64,000 bases of DNA from Paraburkholderia largidicola. Its GTDB lineage: Bacteria > Pseudomonadota > Gammaproteobacteria > Burkholderiales > Burkholderiaceae. The stretch spans positions 3,348,001 to 3,412,000 of the forward strand of contig NZ_AP023174.1 of assembly GCF_013426895.1 (NCBI RefSeq), read 5' to 3'. Shown here piece after piece: positions 1 through 7,871 of this stretch. The notes under the pieces are model-generated. The model was not told the DNA's origin. It worked only from the letters and a program-made list of their open reading frames with translations, and made no database searches. Numbering within the stretch: the stretch's first letter is position 1; each line of letters opens with the position of its first letter. The translations under genes and the position numbers were made by a program.

Positions 1-187
1 CAACATCCGGAATGCGCGCGCGAGAGAAATATTGCGGACTGCAACGCGCGCGACGGACCGCGACGCCCCGCCTGGCAAGGAAGGCTTCAGAAGGGGTGCC
101 CCGCGCGCACGCTGCGCGAGAGTTTGAGTAAGTGTTGGTAAGGAAAGCTTCAACCGCCGACAAGCCCTGCCGGACTAGAATTTCGGT

Positions 188-925
188 ATGAATCCACAGG
201 TCCTCATCGTCGACGACGATCCCGTCGTGCGCGATCTGCTTTGCCGCTTCCTGCAATCGAATGGCTACGATGCATCCGTGCTGCATGACGGCACGCATCT
301 GCAACGCCGTCTCGAACGGGAGCGGCCTTCCGTCGTCGTGCTCGACATCATGATGCCGAACACCGACGGCCTGCGCGCGCTCACCGCATTGCGTGCCGCC
401 GGCGACGACATTCCCGTGATCTTCGTAACGGCGCGCGGCACGGTGGCCGATCGCATCATCGGGCTGTCGCTCGGCGCCGACGACTATCTGACGAAGCCAT
501 TCGATCCACGCGAACTGCTCGCGCGCATCCAGACGGTGCTGCGGCGGCGCGGCCCGGCGACGACGAGCGCGCCGGAAGCGCGCAAGCGTTATCGCTTCGG
601 TCCGTTCGAACTCGACTTCGCAACGCGCACGCTGTCACGCGACGAGACGCGCGTCACGCTGCGCGACAGCGAATTCGCGCTGTTGAAGATCTTCGTCAAC
701 AATCCGTACAAGGTGCTGTCGCGCGTGCTGATTCACGATCTCGTGCATCGCGACGACCTGCCGTTCCGCGACCGCAGTCTCGATGTGCCGATCTGGCGTT
801 TGCGCCGCGTGATCGAAAACGATCCGTCGAATCCGTGCTACGTGCAGACGGTGCGCGGCAAGGGCTACGTGTTCGTCCCCGACGCGGACCCGAATGGCGC
901 GCCCTTCGCCGCCGATCCCGCGTGA
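188..925 (+). CDS. OmpR-family two-component response regulator
   Basis: A 245-residue DNA-binding response regulator. The receiver domain (about residues 3-120) has the acidic pocket D9-D10-D11, phospho-acceptor D53 in VLDIMMP, T81 and K103 in LTKPFDP. A linker leads to an OmpR/PhoB-type winged helix (about 132-232) that ends in the usual VRGKGYVF wing. Length is normal for the family. The ATG at 188 gives a full receiver start. The kinase gene follows with overlapping or nearly touching ends, so the two form one cognate pair, transcribed together up to the terminator near 2.41 kb. The signal and target genes cannot be read from the sequence. Confidence 0.93.
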   Translation: MNPQVLIVDDDPVVRDLLCRFLQSNGYDASVLHDGTHLQRRLERERPSVVVLDIMMPNTDGLRALTALRAAGDDIPVIFVTARGTVADRIIGLSLGADDYLTKPFDPRELLARIQTVLRRRGPATTSAPEARKRYRFGPFELDFATRTLSRDETRVTLRDSEFALLKIFVNNPYKVLSRVLIHDLVHRDDLPFRDRSLDVPIWRLRRVIENDPSNPCYVQTVRGKGYVFVPDADPNGAPFAADPA

Positions 926-2255
926 TTCTCGCGTGACCCGCATCAGGAATCCGCTGAATACGCTGTTCGGCAGGATGGCGTTGCTGTCGTCAGCGGTGCT
1001 GTTTGCGATTCAGGCTGGCTGGTTCGTGCTGGTCGTGATGCAGCCGCCGCATCACGAAGTGGACGGTTACGCACGCGGCATTCTGCTCGCGCTGCAGGCC
1101 GCGAACGGCGAGCCCGTCAACGGCGCCGACGTCGCGCCCGCGCTGCGCGTGCATCTCGTGCCGACATGGAACATGCCCGCCACCGTCCATCTCGAGCCGC
1201 CCACGCGCAGGCCCTTCGTCGAGCTCACACGCCATTTGCGTGCGAGCCTGCCCGCCGGCACCGAGATCGCCGTCGACGACACGCATATGCCGCGTCTATG
1301 GGTGCGCTTTCCGCGCAAGTCGATGTGGGTCGTGATACCCGTCGATGTGCCGCCGCGTCCCCGCTTCGTGATCGAATCCGTCTCGATGCTGCTCGCCGCG
1401 CTGCTGCTGTCGCTGCTCGCCGTCTGGCAGATGCAGCGGCCGCTGACACGCGTCGCGCATGCGGCGCGCGCGTTCGGCGCGGGCAGCCGGCCCGAGCCCG
1501 TCTCCGAACAGGGTCCGCGCGAACTGCGCGATCTGATCGGCTCGTTCAACGACATGATGCGACGCCTGAACGAAGCCGGCGACGATCAGGCCGTGATGCT
1601 CGCAGGCGTCGCGCACGATCTCAAAGCACCGCTCACGCGTTTGAAGTTGCGCGCCAGCGTGCTCGCCGACGAGAACGAACGCGCGGGCCTGATCCGCGAC
1701 GTCGATTCGCTGACGAACATCGTGCAGCAATTCCTGGAGTTCGCGGGACAGTCGGCGGAGTCGGGACCGATGACGGAAGTGGACGCTTTCCTGCGCGAGC
1801 AGTTTTCTTCCACGGACGGCATTGAAGGCGATGAAGTTGATGGAGCCGACGAAGCCGACGACGGCGAAGCGCCGCTTTTCAGGCTCGATCTGCAGGCCGG
1901 TTCGCACTTCACGCTGCCGCGCACGCTGCTGGACCGGCTCGTTACCAATCTCGTCGACAACGCGTTCGAGCACGGCGCGCCGCCCGTCGAAATCGCGACG
2001 TCACACGACGGGGAACAATGGATCATCGATGTCCGCGATCACGGGCCTGGCATTCCCGAAGACCGCATCGCGGCGGCAATGAAGCCGTTCGTGCGGCTCG
2101 ATGCGGCGCGCGGGGGCGAAGGACATTGCGGGCTCGGCCTCGCGATCGTCGTGCGCCTTGCGCATCATCGCGGCGGCAAGTGCACGGTGGAGAATCACCC
2201 GGAAGGCGGGCTGCATGTGCGCGTCGCGCTGCCTGTCGCCGTGCCGGAAGCGTGA
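894..2255 (+). CDS. Sensor histidine kinase, partner of the upstream regulator
   Basis: A membrane-bound histidine kinase, 453 residues if started at the ATG at 894. A GTG at 933, just past the regulator stop, is an equally possible start, and neither has a clear ribosome binding site. It has a first membrane segment (about 27-49), a periplasmic loop of about 110 residues, a second membrane segment (about 159-180), and a HAMP region. The phospho-accepting H241 lies in AHDLKAPLTR. The N box is NLVDNAFEHG (about 352-361), G1 is DHGPGIP and G2 is GLGLAI. Layout resembles EnvZ/RstB-type kinases. An acidic stretch (about 311-325, EGDEVDGADEADDGE) sits between the dimerisation helices and the ATP-binding domain. 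It presumably phosphorylates the regulator encoded at 188-925. Confidence 0.92.
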   Translation: MARPSPPIPRDSRVTRIRNPLNTLFGRMALLSSAVLFAIQAGWFVLVVMQPPHHEVDGYARGILLALQAANGEPVNGADVAPALRVHLVPTWNMPATVHLEPPTRRPFVELTRHLRASLPAGTEIAVDDTHMPRLWVRFPRKSMWVVIPVDVPPRPRFVIESVSMLLAALLLSLLAVWQMQRPLTRVAHAARAFGAGSRPEPVSEQGPRELRDLIGSFNDMMRRLNEAGDDQAVMLAGVAHDLKAPLTRLKLRASVLADENERAGLIRDVDSLTNIVQQFLEFAGQSAESGPMTEVDAFLREQFSSTDGIEGDEVDGADEADDGEAPLFRLDLQAGSHFTLPRTLLDRLVTNLVDNAFEHGAPPVEIATSHDGEQWIIDVRDHGPGIPEDRIAAAMKPFVRLDAARGGEGHCGLGLAIVVRLAHHRGGKCTVENHPEGGLHVRVALPVAVPEA

Positions 2256-2408
2256 GGCGACGCCAGCCCGTGAATAGCGGCTAACGCACGCTGGATACGT
2301 TACTCACGTTACGCACGCGCCGTTTGCGCTTACCTTGCCTTACGGTTACGCCATTTCACTGCCCTGCGGACCTATAGTGCAATCCGGCGTCCTCGGCGCC
2401 TCCCTGTT

Positions 2409-2446
2409 CGGTCCGTCCCGCTGCCACCTGGGACGGGCCGTTTTTT
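2409..2446 (+). terminator. Intrinsic terminator after the two-component operon
   Basis: An 11-bp GC-rich stem (2409-2419 pairs with 2430-2440, with one G-U pair) is followed directly by six T. It faces rightward and ends the regulator/kinase transcript before the convergent phosphatase-like gene. Confidence 0.85.
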
Positions 2447-2464
2447 CTTTGTGCGCCGGAAAAG

Positions 2465-3424
2465 TCAGAGAAGAAAACGGTCGCGCAAGGTATCGACCGT
2501 CGATTGCGTGAGGCCGAGGCCGCGCGTGAGATAGCCCGACATCGTGCCGTAGCTGGATTGCACCTGATCGAACGATGCCTGCAAATAGCTGCTCTGCACG
2601 CTCGCGAGCGGCCTTTCCGCATTCGCGGCCAGATCGCCGCTTTGCTGGCGGCGCGCCTCGACGCGCGCCGAAATCGCATTTGCCATATACGTGTTCGACA
2701 GCAGATAGTCCTGCATGATGATGTCGAACGGCACGTTGGCGATGCTCAGCAACAGCGCTGCGGCCCAGCCCGCGCGATCCTTGCCCGCGCTCGAATGAAT
2801 CAGCTGCGGGCCGGCCGTGTCGGCAAGCTGCGAAAGCAGGGAGCCGAATGCCGCGCGCTGCACGGCATCCGTCACGTAGAGCCGCTGTGCGCGTTCCATC
2901 GACGACACCGCGCTCCCCTCGCTATCCAGCATGGGTGTGATGACGTCCTCGCGTCCTGTGACGTTGATCTTCATGTAGGCCGCGTTGGCGGGCAGTACGT
3001 CGGATGCGCGCTCGATCTCGCCGGGCGTGCGCAGATCGTAGACTGCCGTGATGCCGAGCGAATCGAGTACCGCGGCATCGGCGGCGTTTTGCGTCAGCGC
3101 ATTCGAGCGATAGAACGCGTTGCGCCGCACGACGCGGCCGTCGACCGTCGGATAGCCGGCTGCCGTCCCACCCACATCACGAAAGTTTTCCAGCGACGCG
3201 AGACGCGGCGTCGGCGCCTGATCCGAGCCCGCGTTGTTGCCGCCGCACGCCGTCAGCAGCGTGCTGCCCATGCCGGAGAGCAGCAGCGCACCCGCCGTGC
3301 TCTTCAGGAAGCGGCGGCGCGACGCGAGCTGCGCCCGCGCGTGCGATGGCGCCAGCGCAATCGGCAAGGCGTAGAGATCATGCGCAGCGGCGAGCGAAAT
3401 GTCCGCTTTCGCAGAGGAGGTCAT
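2465..3424 (-). CDS. Tyrosine-phosphatase-like Tat lipoprotein with Ser replacing the catalytic Cys
   Basis: A 319-residue protein of the PtpB-like tyrosine/serine phosphatase family (Y_phosphatase3 type). The N-terminus carries a twin-arginine motif (RRRFLKS, about 36-42), a hydrophobic stretch and a lipobox LTAC with C60. It is therefore probably exported folded and lipid-anchored. The family hallmarks NFRDVGG (80-86), YDLR and the P-loop region are present. The P-loop, however, reads H210-S-S-A-G-K-D-R217, where family members have Cys at the first position after His. The arginine is kept. I start it at the ATG at 3424, because upstream in-frame sequence looks non-coding. The monocistronic gene converges on the two-component operon. 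An inactive or substrate-trapping binding protein is an inference. The fold assignment is fairly secure, the activity is not. Confidence 0.82.
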   Translation of the reverse strand: MTSSAKADISLAAAHDLYALPIALAPSHARAQLASRRRFLKSTAGALLLSGMGSTLLTACGGNNAGSDQAPTPRLASLENFRDVGGTAAGYPTVDGRVVRRNAFYRSNALTQNAADAAVLDSLGITAVYDLRTPGEIERASDVLPANAAYMKINVTGREDVITPMLDSEGSAVSSMERAQRLYVTDAVQRAAFGSLLSQLADTAGPQLIHSSAGKDRAGWAAALLLSIANVPFDIIMQDYLLSNTYMANAISARVEARRQQSGDLAANAERPLASVQSSYLQASFDQVQSSYGTMSGYLTRGLGLTQSTVDTLRDRFLL

Positions 3425-3795
3425 CGTTGTGTCTACAAGGTGCGGCGCGGGTGCCGCGCGCAAATGCGAAAGACGCACGCGGGTGACGTGCAGGTTTGAC
3501 GAACCGATCGACAGTGTCATCAACCGCATGGGTCGATCACTTACGGCGTCGACGTGCAGTGTAATGGACGAAAACAGCTCGATGGTTACACAGTAGCAAT
3601 CAGTAAGGAATCGCAATGTGGGCGTCTCGCGCGGTGTTCCTGACATGTGAGACGCGGGTTGAAATAGCCCAGCGCTTTTTTGGCCGCGCATTGGCCCTGA
3701 TCGAGGCGGACCGTAGAATACAAGCCACCTGCGGCACGCCGGACGAACACAGAATCACAACAGCAACCCACGTACACGGGATCACAGGAGAGGGG
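3425..3795. other. Divergent intergenic region (371 bp)
   Basis: This lies between the outward-facing phosphatase-like gene and the MFS gene and must hold both promoters. I see no convincing -35/-10 pair. The one clear signal is the purine-rich ribosome binding site AGGAGAGGGG at 3787-3795, which fixes the MFS start. In-frame codons upstream of that ATG look non-coding. Confidence 0.5.
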
Positions 3796-5067
3796 ATGGC
3801 GTCATTTCAGTGGTTTACCGAGCTGTCGACGCGCGAAAGGCGCACGCTCTACGCAGGCTTCGGCGGCTATGCCGTCGACGCGTTCGACTTCATGATTTAC
3901 TCGTTCCTGATCCCGACGCTGATCGCGACGTGGGGCATGTCGAAGAGCGAAGCGGGCATGATCGCGACGAGTTCGCTGATCTCGTCGGCGATAGGCGGCT
4001 GGATGGCGGGCGTACTCGCCGACCGCTACGGCCGCATCCGCGTCTTGCAATGGACGATCGCGACCTTCGCCCTGTTCACCTGCCTGTCGGGCTTCACGCA
4101 CAACTTCTGGCAACTGCTGACGACCCGCACACTGCAAGGCATCGGCTTCGGCGGCGAGTGGTCGGTGGTGACGATCATGATGGCGGAGACGATCCGCTCG
4201 CCGCAGCACCGCGCGAAAGCTGTTGGCACCGTGCAGAGCAGCTGGTCGTTCGGCTGGGGCGCGGCGGCGATTCTCTACTGGGCGTTCTTTGCGCTGCTGC
4301 CCGAAGAGTATGCGTGGCGCGCGTGCTTCTGGATCGGCATCGTGCCGGCGCTGTGGATCATCTATATCCGCCGCAACGTCAGCGATCCCGACATCTATAT
4401 CGCGACGCGGCGCGCGCGTGACAGCGGCTTCGACAGCTCCCATTTCCTGCAGATTTTCTCCGCCGCGCACCTGAAAACGACGATCCTCGGCAGCGCGCTG
4501 TGCAGCGGCATGCTGGGCGGCTACTACGCGATCACGACCTGGCTGCCCACTTACCTGAAGACCGTGCGCCATCTGTCCGTGTTCAACACGAGTGGCTATC
4601 TGGTGGTGCTGATCGTCGGTTCGTTCATCGGGTATATCGTCGGCGCGATTCTCTCGGACCGGATCGGACGGCGCGCGTCGTTCATCCTGTTCGCGGTCGG
4701 CTCGTTCCTGCTGGGCATGATCTATACGATGCTGCCCATCACCGATAGCGCGATGCTGCTGCTCGGTTTTCCGCTCGGCATCGTCGTGCAGGGAATATTC
4801 GCGGGTGTCGGCGCGTATCTATCAGAGCTGTATCCGAATGCGATTCGCGGCTCTGGACAGGGTTTCTGCTATAACCTCGGGCGCGGCATCGGCTCGTTCT
4901 TTCCGATTCTGGTGGGCACGCTGTCGCAGACGATGACGCTCGTGAAGGCGATCGGCATCGTCGCGGGTTCGGGCTATCTGCTCGTCGTCGTGGCGGCGCT
5001 GGCGCTGCCCGAAACGAAGGGCAAGTCGCTTGCCGCCGAGAGCGCGGAATCGGCGGAACACGTGTAA
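3796..5067 (+). CDS. MFS transporter, metabolite:H+ symporter type
   Basis: A 423-residue inner-membrane carrier with about 12 hydrophobic segments. The MFS motif A appears after segment 2 (GVLADRYGRIRVL) and again in the second half (AILSDRIGRRASF), the mark of the duplicated six-helix fold. The opening pattern (GGYAVDAFDFMIYSFLIP) and overall look are those of the sialate/aromatic-acid:proton symporter branch. The substrate cannot be told from sequence. The start is the ATG at 3796, which follows a strong AGGAGAGGGG site; a longer in-frame reading from 3616 lacks one. A DadA-like dehydrogenase starts 8 bp after its stop, so the pair probably imports and oxidises one amino acid or related compound (inference). 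Confidence 0.9.
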   Translation: MASFQWFTELSTRERRTLYAGFGGYAVDAFDFMIYSFLIPTLIATWGMSKSEAGMIATSSLISSAIGGWMAGVLADRYGRIRVLQWTIATFALFTCLSGFTHNFWQLLTTRTLQGIGFGGEWSVVTIMMAETIRSPQHRAKAVGTVQSSWSFGWGAAAILYWAFFALLPEEYAWRACFWIGIVPALWIIYIRRNVSDPDIYIATRRARDSGFDSSHFLQIFSAAHLKTTILGSALCSGMLGGYYAITTWLPTYLKTVRHLSVFNTSGYLVVLIVGSFIGYIVGAILSDRIGRRASFILFAVGSFLLGMIYTMLPITDSAMLLLGFPLGIVVQGIFAGVGAYLSELYPNAIRGSGQGFCYNLGRGIGSFFPILVGTLSQTMTLVKAIGIVAGSGYLLVVVAALALPETKGKSLAAESAESAEHV

Positions 5068-5075
5068 TACCACCC

Positions 5076-6344
5076 ATGCAAACCATCGTTCTCGGCGGCG
5101 GCATCATCGGCGTCGCCACTGCTTTCTACCTGCGCGAGCGCGGCTGCGACGTCACCGTGATCGAGCGCGAGTCCGACGTGGCGCTCGCGACCAGCTTCGG
5201 CAACGCGGGCGTGATCGCGCCCGGCTACGTCACGCCGTGGGCCGCGCCCGGCATGCCGTTCAAGATCCTGAAGTACCTGTTCAAGCCCGCGTCGCCGCTG
5301 ATCTTCCGGCCGACCTTCGATCTCGCGCAATGGCGCTGGATCGCGCGCTGGCTGCGCGAATGCGATCTCGCGCGCTTTCGCGTCAACAAGCAGCGGATGC
5401 AGCGCATCGCGTACTACAGCCGCGAATGCCTGCGCGAGTTTCGCGGGCATCATCCGTTCGAATACGGACGCAGCCAGGGCTATCTGCAACTCTTTCGCAC
5501 GGCGTTCGACGTCGAACTCGCGCAGCCCGCGCTTGCCGTGCTGCGTGACGCGGGCATCCGGCATCGCGAAGTGAGCGCGGCCGAATGCGCGGTGATCGAA
5601 CCGGGACTGCGCTGGGCGCGTCAGGCGCCGTTGAGCGGTCTCTATCTACCCGACGACGAAGCAGGCGATTGCGCGCGCTTCACGCGGGAATTGCGTGCGA
5701 TCTGCGAGGCGAACGGCGTACGCTTTCGCTTCGACACGCGCGTGACGGCGCTCGACGTGCGTGGCGGCACGGCGCACGGCGTGCATGTCGAGAGCGCGGC
5801 GGGCAGCGAGACGCTGGTGGCGAATGCCGTCGTGGTAGCGGCGGGCGTCGATAGCGCGGATCTGCTTGCGCCGCTTGGCGTAAAAGTGCCGCTGTATCCC
5901 GTGAAGGGTTACTCGGCGACACTGCAGATCGTCGACGATGAAAAGTCGCCGCGCGCCGCGTTGATGGACGAGTCGCTGAAAACAGCGATCACGCGCTTTG
6001 GGCCGAATCTGCGCGTCGCGGGCACGGCCGAGCTTGGCAACCGGCAGACGACCTTGCGCGAGCAGGCGCTACAGACGCTGATGAAAGTGCTCGACGACTG
6101 GTTCCCGCATGCGACGGCGCCCTCTTCCGCGCAGTTCTGGGTCGGACGCCGTCCGATGACACCCGATGGCGCGCCGTTGCTCGGGCCGTCCGGGATCGAC
6201 AGGCTGTGGATCAATCTCGGGCATGGCTCGACGGGGTGGGCGATGTCGCTGGGATCGGGGCGCGTGGTGGCTGATCTGATCACGCAGCGCAAGCCGGAGA
6301 TCGATCTGGATGGGTTGACGCTGGCGCGGTATCGCGGGTCGTGA
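5076..6344 (+). CDS. FAD-dependent D-amino-acid dehydrogenase-like oxidoreductase
   Basis: A 422-residue DAO/DadA-family flavoprotein. The N-terminus is a Rossmann dinucleotide-binding motif (GGGIIGVATAFYL, about 6-18), followed by the E-R pair that binds the ribose. The C-terminus carries GHGSTGWAMSLGSG, which closes the FAD site. Length fits DadA (about 415-435). Known DadA enzymes deaminate D-amino acids to 2-oxo acids and pass electrons to the respiratory chain; related family members act on other amines, so the exact substrate is open. It is cotranscribed with the MFS carrier immediately upstream. No DadX racemase is nearby, which argues against the classical dadAX catabolic operon. Confidence 0.85.
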   Translation: MQTIVLGGGIIGVATAFYLRERGCDVTVIERESDVALATSFGNAGVIAPGYVTPWAAPGMPFKILKYLFKPASPLIFRPTFDLAQWRWIARWLRECDLARFRVNKQRMQRIAYYSRECLREFRGHHPFEYGRSQGYLQLFRTAFDVELAQPALAVLRDAGIRHREVSAAECAVIEPGLRWARQAPLSGLYLPDDEAGDCARFTRELRAICEANGVRFRFDTRVTALDVRGGTAHGVHVESAAGSETLVANAVVVAAGVDSADLLAPLGVKVPLYPVKGYSATLQIVDDEKSPRAALMDESLKTAITRFGPNLRVAGTAELGNRQTTLREQALQTLMKVLDDWFPHATAPSSAQFWVGRRPMTPDGAPLLGPSGIDRLWINLGHGSTGWAMSLGSGRVVADLITQRKPEIDLDGLTLARYRGS

Positions 6345-6378
6345 TTTGGGTTTGGTTTCGGTTTGGCCTGCTTGCGCG

Positions 6379-6993
6379 TCATGCGTAGACGACGGGCACG
6401 CTGGCCAGTGATCGATATCGCGCGCCTGTACGAGCCAGCGTGCTCGAATAGAGCGTCAACGAGTCGAAGCGCGCGATCAGTTCGTTTTGCAAGTCCGTTG
6501 CGGGACCGACTGGCGCCGCGTCTTGCCGGTAGCGCGCGAGCGTCACGTGCGGACGGAACGTGCGGGCGTCGACGGGCAAACCGAGCGCGATCATCGACGA
6601 GCGCACGCGCCAGTCCAGAGCAATGAATTCATCGGACAGTGCGAGTGTCGCGACGGTCAGGCGTGGGTGTGAGGCGCGCGGCCAGTGTTCGATTTTTGTT
6701 ATCGGTGTGAGCTTGAGCGGCACCGTTTCTTGCGTGAGTGCTTCGATCAGCGGTGTGCTTTTCTCTTGCGGCAGTATGCCGATGAACGTTACCGTTAGAT
6801 GCAGTTGTTCGTAGGGAACGCGGCGCGCAGTCGTCGGGACGTCGATGGCGGAGAGTGCGTCGCGAGTCGCGGTGTCGGGGACGAGAGCTATGAAGCAGCG
6901 CTGGTAGTCGTGCTGATCGGTCAGTTCGTTGTTCGGGTCTGAGGCGGACCCTGCGCTTTCTTTTTGATCTGGCTGCGGATCGGTGCGTTGCAT
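6379..6993 (-). CDS. thpR: RNA 2',3'-cyclic phosphodiesterase (2'-5' RNA ligase family)
   Basis: A 204-residue member of the 2H phosphoesterase superfamily. Both catalytic H-x-T/S-x motifs are present: H65-L-T67-V in EQLHLTVTF, and H149-V-T151-L in FRPHVTLAR. Known relatives hydrolyse 2',3'-cyclic phosphate RNA ends and can ligate 2'-5' in vitro. The first 25 residues are polar and not part of the fold, so a shorter start is conceivable. The ATG at 6993 has a good AGGAG site 8-9 bp upstream. It is monocistronic and converges with the dehydrogenase gene. Confidence 0.88.
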   Translation of the reverse strand: MQRTDPQPDQKESAGSASDPNNELTDQHDYQRCFIALVPDTATRDALSAIDVPTTARRVPYEQLHLTVTFIGILPQEKSTPLIEALTQETVPLKLTPITKIEHWPRASHPRLTVATLALSDEFIALDWRVRSSMIALGLPVDARTFRPHVTLARYRQDAAPVGPATDLQNELIARFDSLTLYSSTLARTGARYRSLASVPVVYA

Positions 6994-7084
6994 CGGAGGT
7001 CTCCTGGCGCGTTCCCGCTTTTTGATACTTTATGCCTGTTCGGTGGGGTTTGCGCGGGCATCCGCATTGTGTCTTTGGCTTTTT

Positions 7085-7371
7085 CGCTGGCATCCGCGCT
7101 TTGTTAGCGTGCTTCACGCGTTGCCCCTGTGCGGGGCGGCACCTACTTTTCTTTGCCGCCGCAAAGAAAAGTAGGCAAAAGAAAGCGGCTCACACCGCCA
7201 ATCCTTGTTCTTATCCACGGGCCCCCAACGTCCCCACGCTTCACACGGCAACGCCGCTGCTCGCGTGCGTTGCCAACGCTTTGAATAGAAGCCTCATCCA
7301 CTTCAAACAGCCACACAAGAGCTGGCGACAGCGAATTGTCCATGCCGCCCAGGTGGCAAACGGTGTGTAGG
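7085..7371 (+). repeat. Left copy of a ~290-bp intergenic repeat
   Basis: This is the first arm of a large inverted repeat with the copy at 7456-7744. Blocks shared by both arms: the 14-bp end at 7085-7098, an 83-bp block at 7118-7200 that is identical in the other arm, a TTCACACGGCAACGC block near 7235, GTTGCCAACG near 7271, and a 29-bp inner end at 7343-7371. Between blocks the arms have diverged. The 83-bp block holds a perfect 15-bp hairpin (7142-7156 with 7161-7175, 4-nt loop). Small open frames here are not genes. Confidence 0.85.
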
Positions 7372-7455
7372 TTGTCGCGCCGCACAGGTCAGCGCTTTTA
7401 TCAGAAACACCGGCCTTGCTACCCAGTCCGGAGTGATGCGTGTGAGGCGCGAATG
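7372..7455. other. 84-bp core between the inverted repeat copies
   Basis: Unique sequence between the 29-bp inner ends of the two repeat arms. I see no open frame, promoter pair or internal repeat in it. It would be the loop if the arms paired. Confidence 0.5.
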
Positions 7456-7744
7456 CCTACACACCGTTTGCCACCTGGGCGGCAGAGGGATGTCTGGCTC
7501 CGCGTGCTGCGACGCGGGCGCAAGAAGCGGGTGAGGCGTACAGGGAGAACGTTGGCAACGGGCGCGGACTGGCGCGTTGCCGTGTGAAGTGTAAGAGCCT
7601 TTGGGGGCCCTCAGGCAAACACAAGAACTGGCGGTGTGAGCCGCTTTCTTTTGCCTACTTTTCTTTGCGGCGGCAAAGAAAAGTAGGTGCCGCCCCGCAC
7701 AGGGGCAACGCTAGCAAACCAAATGCATAACGCGGATGCCAGCG
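7456..7744 (-). repeat. Right, inverted copy of the ~290-bp repeat
   Basis: The reverse-complement partner of 7085-7371. It has the 29-bp inner end at 7456-7484, the identical 83-bp block at 7629-7711 including the 15-bp hairpin (7654-7668 with 7673-7687), and the 14-bp outer end at 7731-7744. It lies about 130 bp beyond the gltD stop. The hairpin lacks a clean T run, so I do not call it a terminator. Confidence 0.85.
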
Positions 7745-7780
7745 ATAACACATGCAAACCAGACCGCCCGCCACCGCCTG

Positions 7781-7813
7781 CAAAAACCAAAAACCAAAAA
7801 CCAAAAAACAAAC
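7781..7813. repeat. A-rich heptanucleotide tandem repeat
   Basis: About four copies of the 7-mer CAAAAAC with slight drift at the end, between the inverted repeat and the end of gltD. On the minus strand it reads as T-rich tracts, but there is no GC-rich stem before it, so it is at most a loose site for the end of the gltD transcript. Confidence 0.6.
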
Positions 7814-7871
7814 GCCAGAGCAAAGGCAAAAAACCGCCCCCACCCCAGCGTCGCAGACAAACAAAAACCCC

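Noticed and set aside
7118..7200. Repeat hairpins as Rho-independent terminators for gltD or thpR
   Set aside because: The perfect stems are AT-rich in the outer half and no T run follows on the relevant strand.
7655..7864. Small open frames ending in PLCGAAPTFLCRRKEK within the repeats
   Set aside because: They come from the repeat block itself (the same ending is read in both inverted copies), lack ribosome sites and have no protein-like composition.
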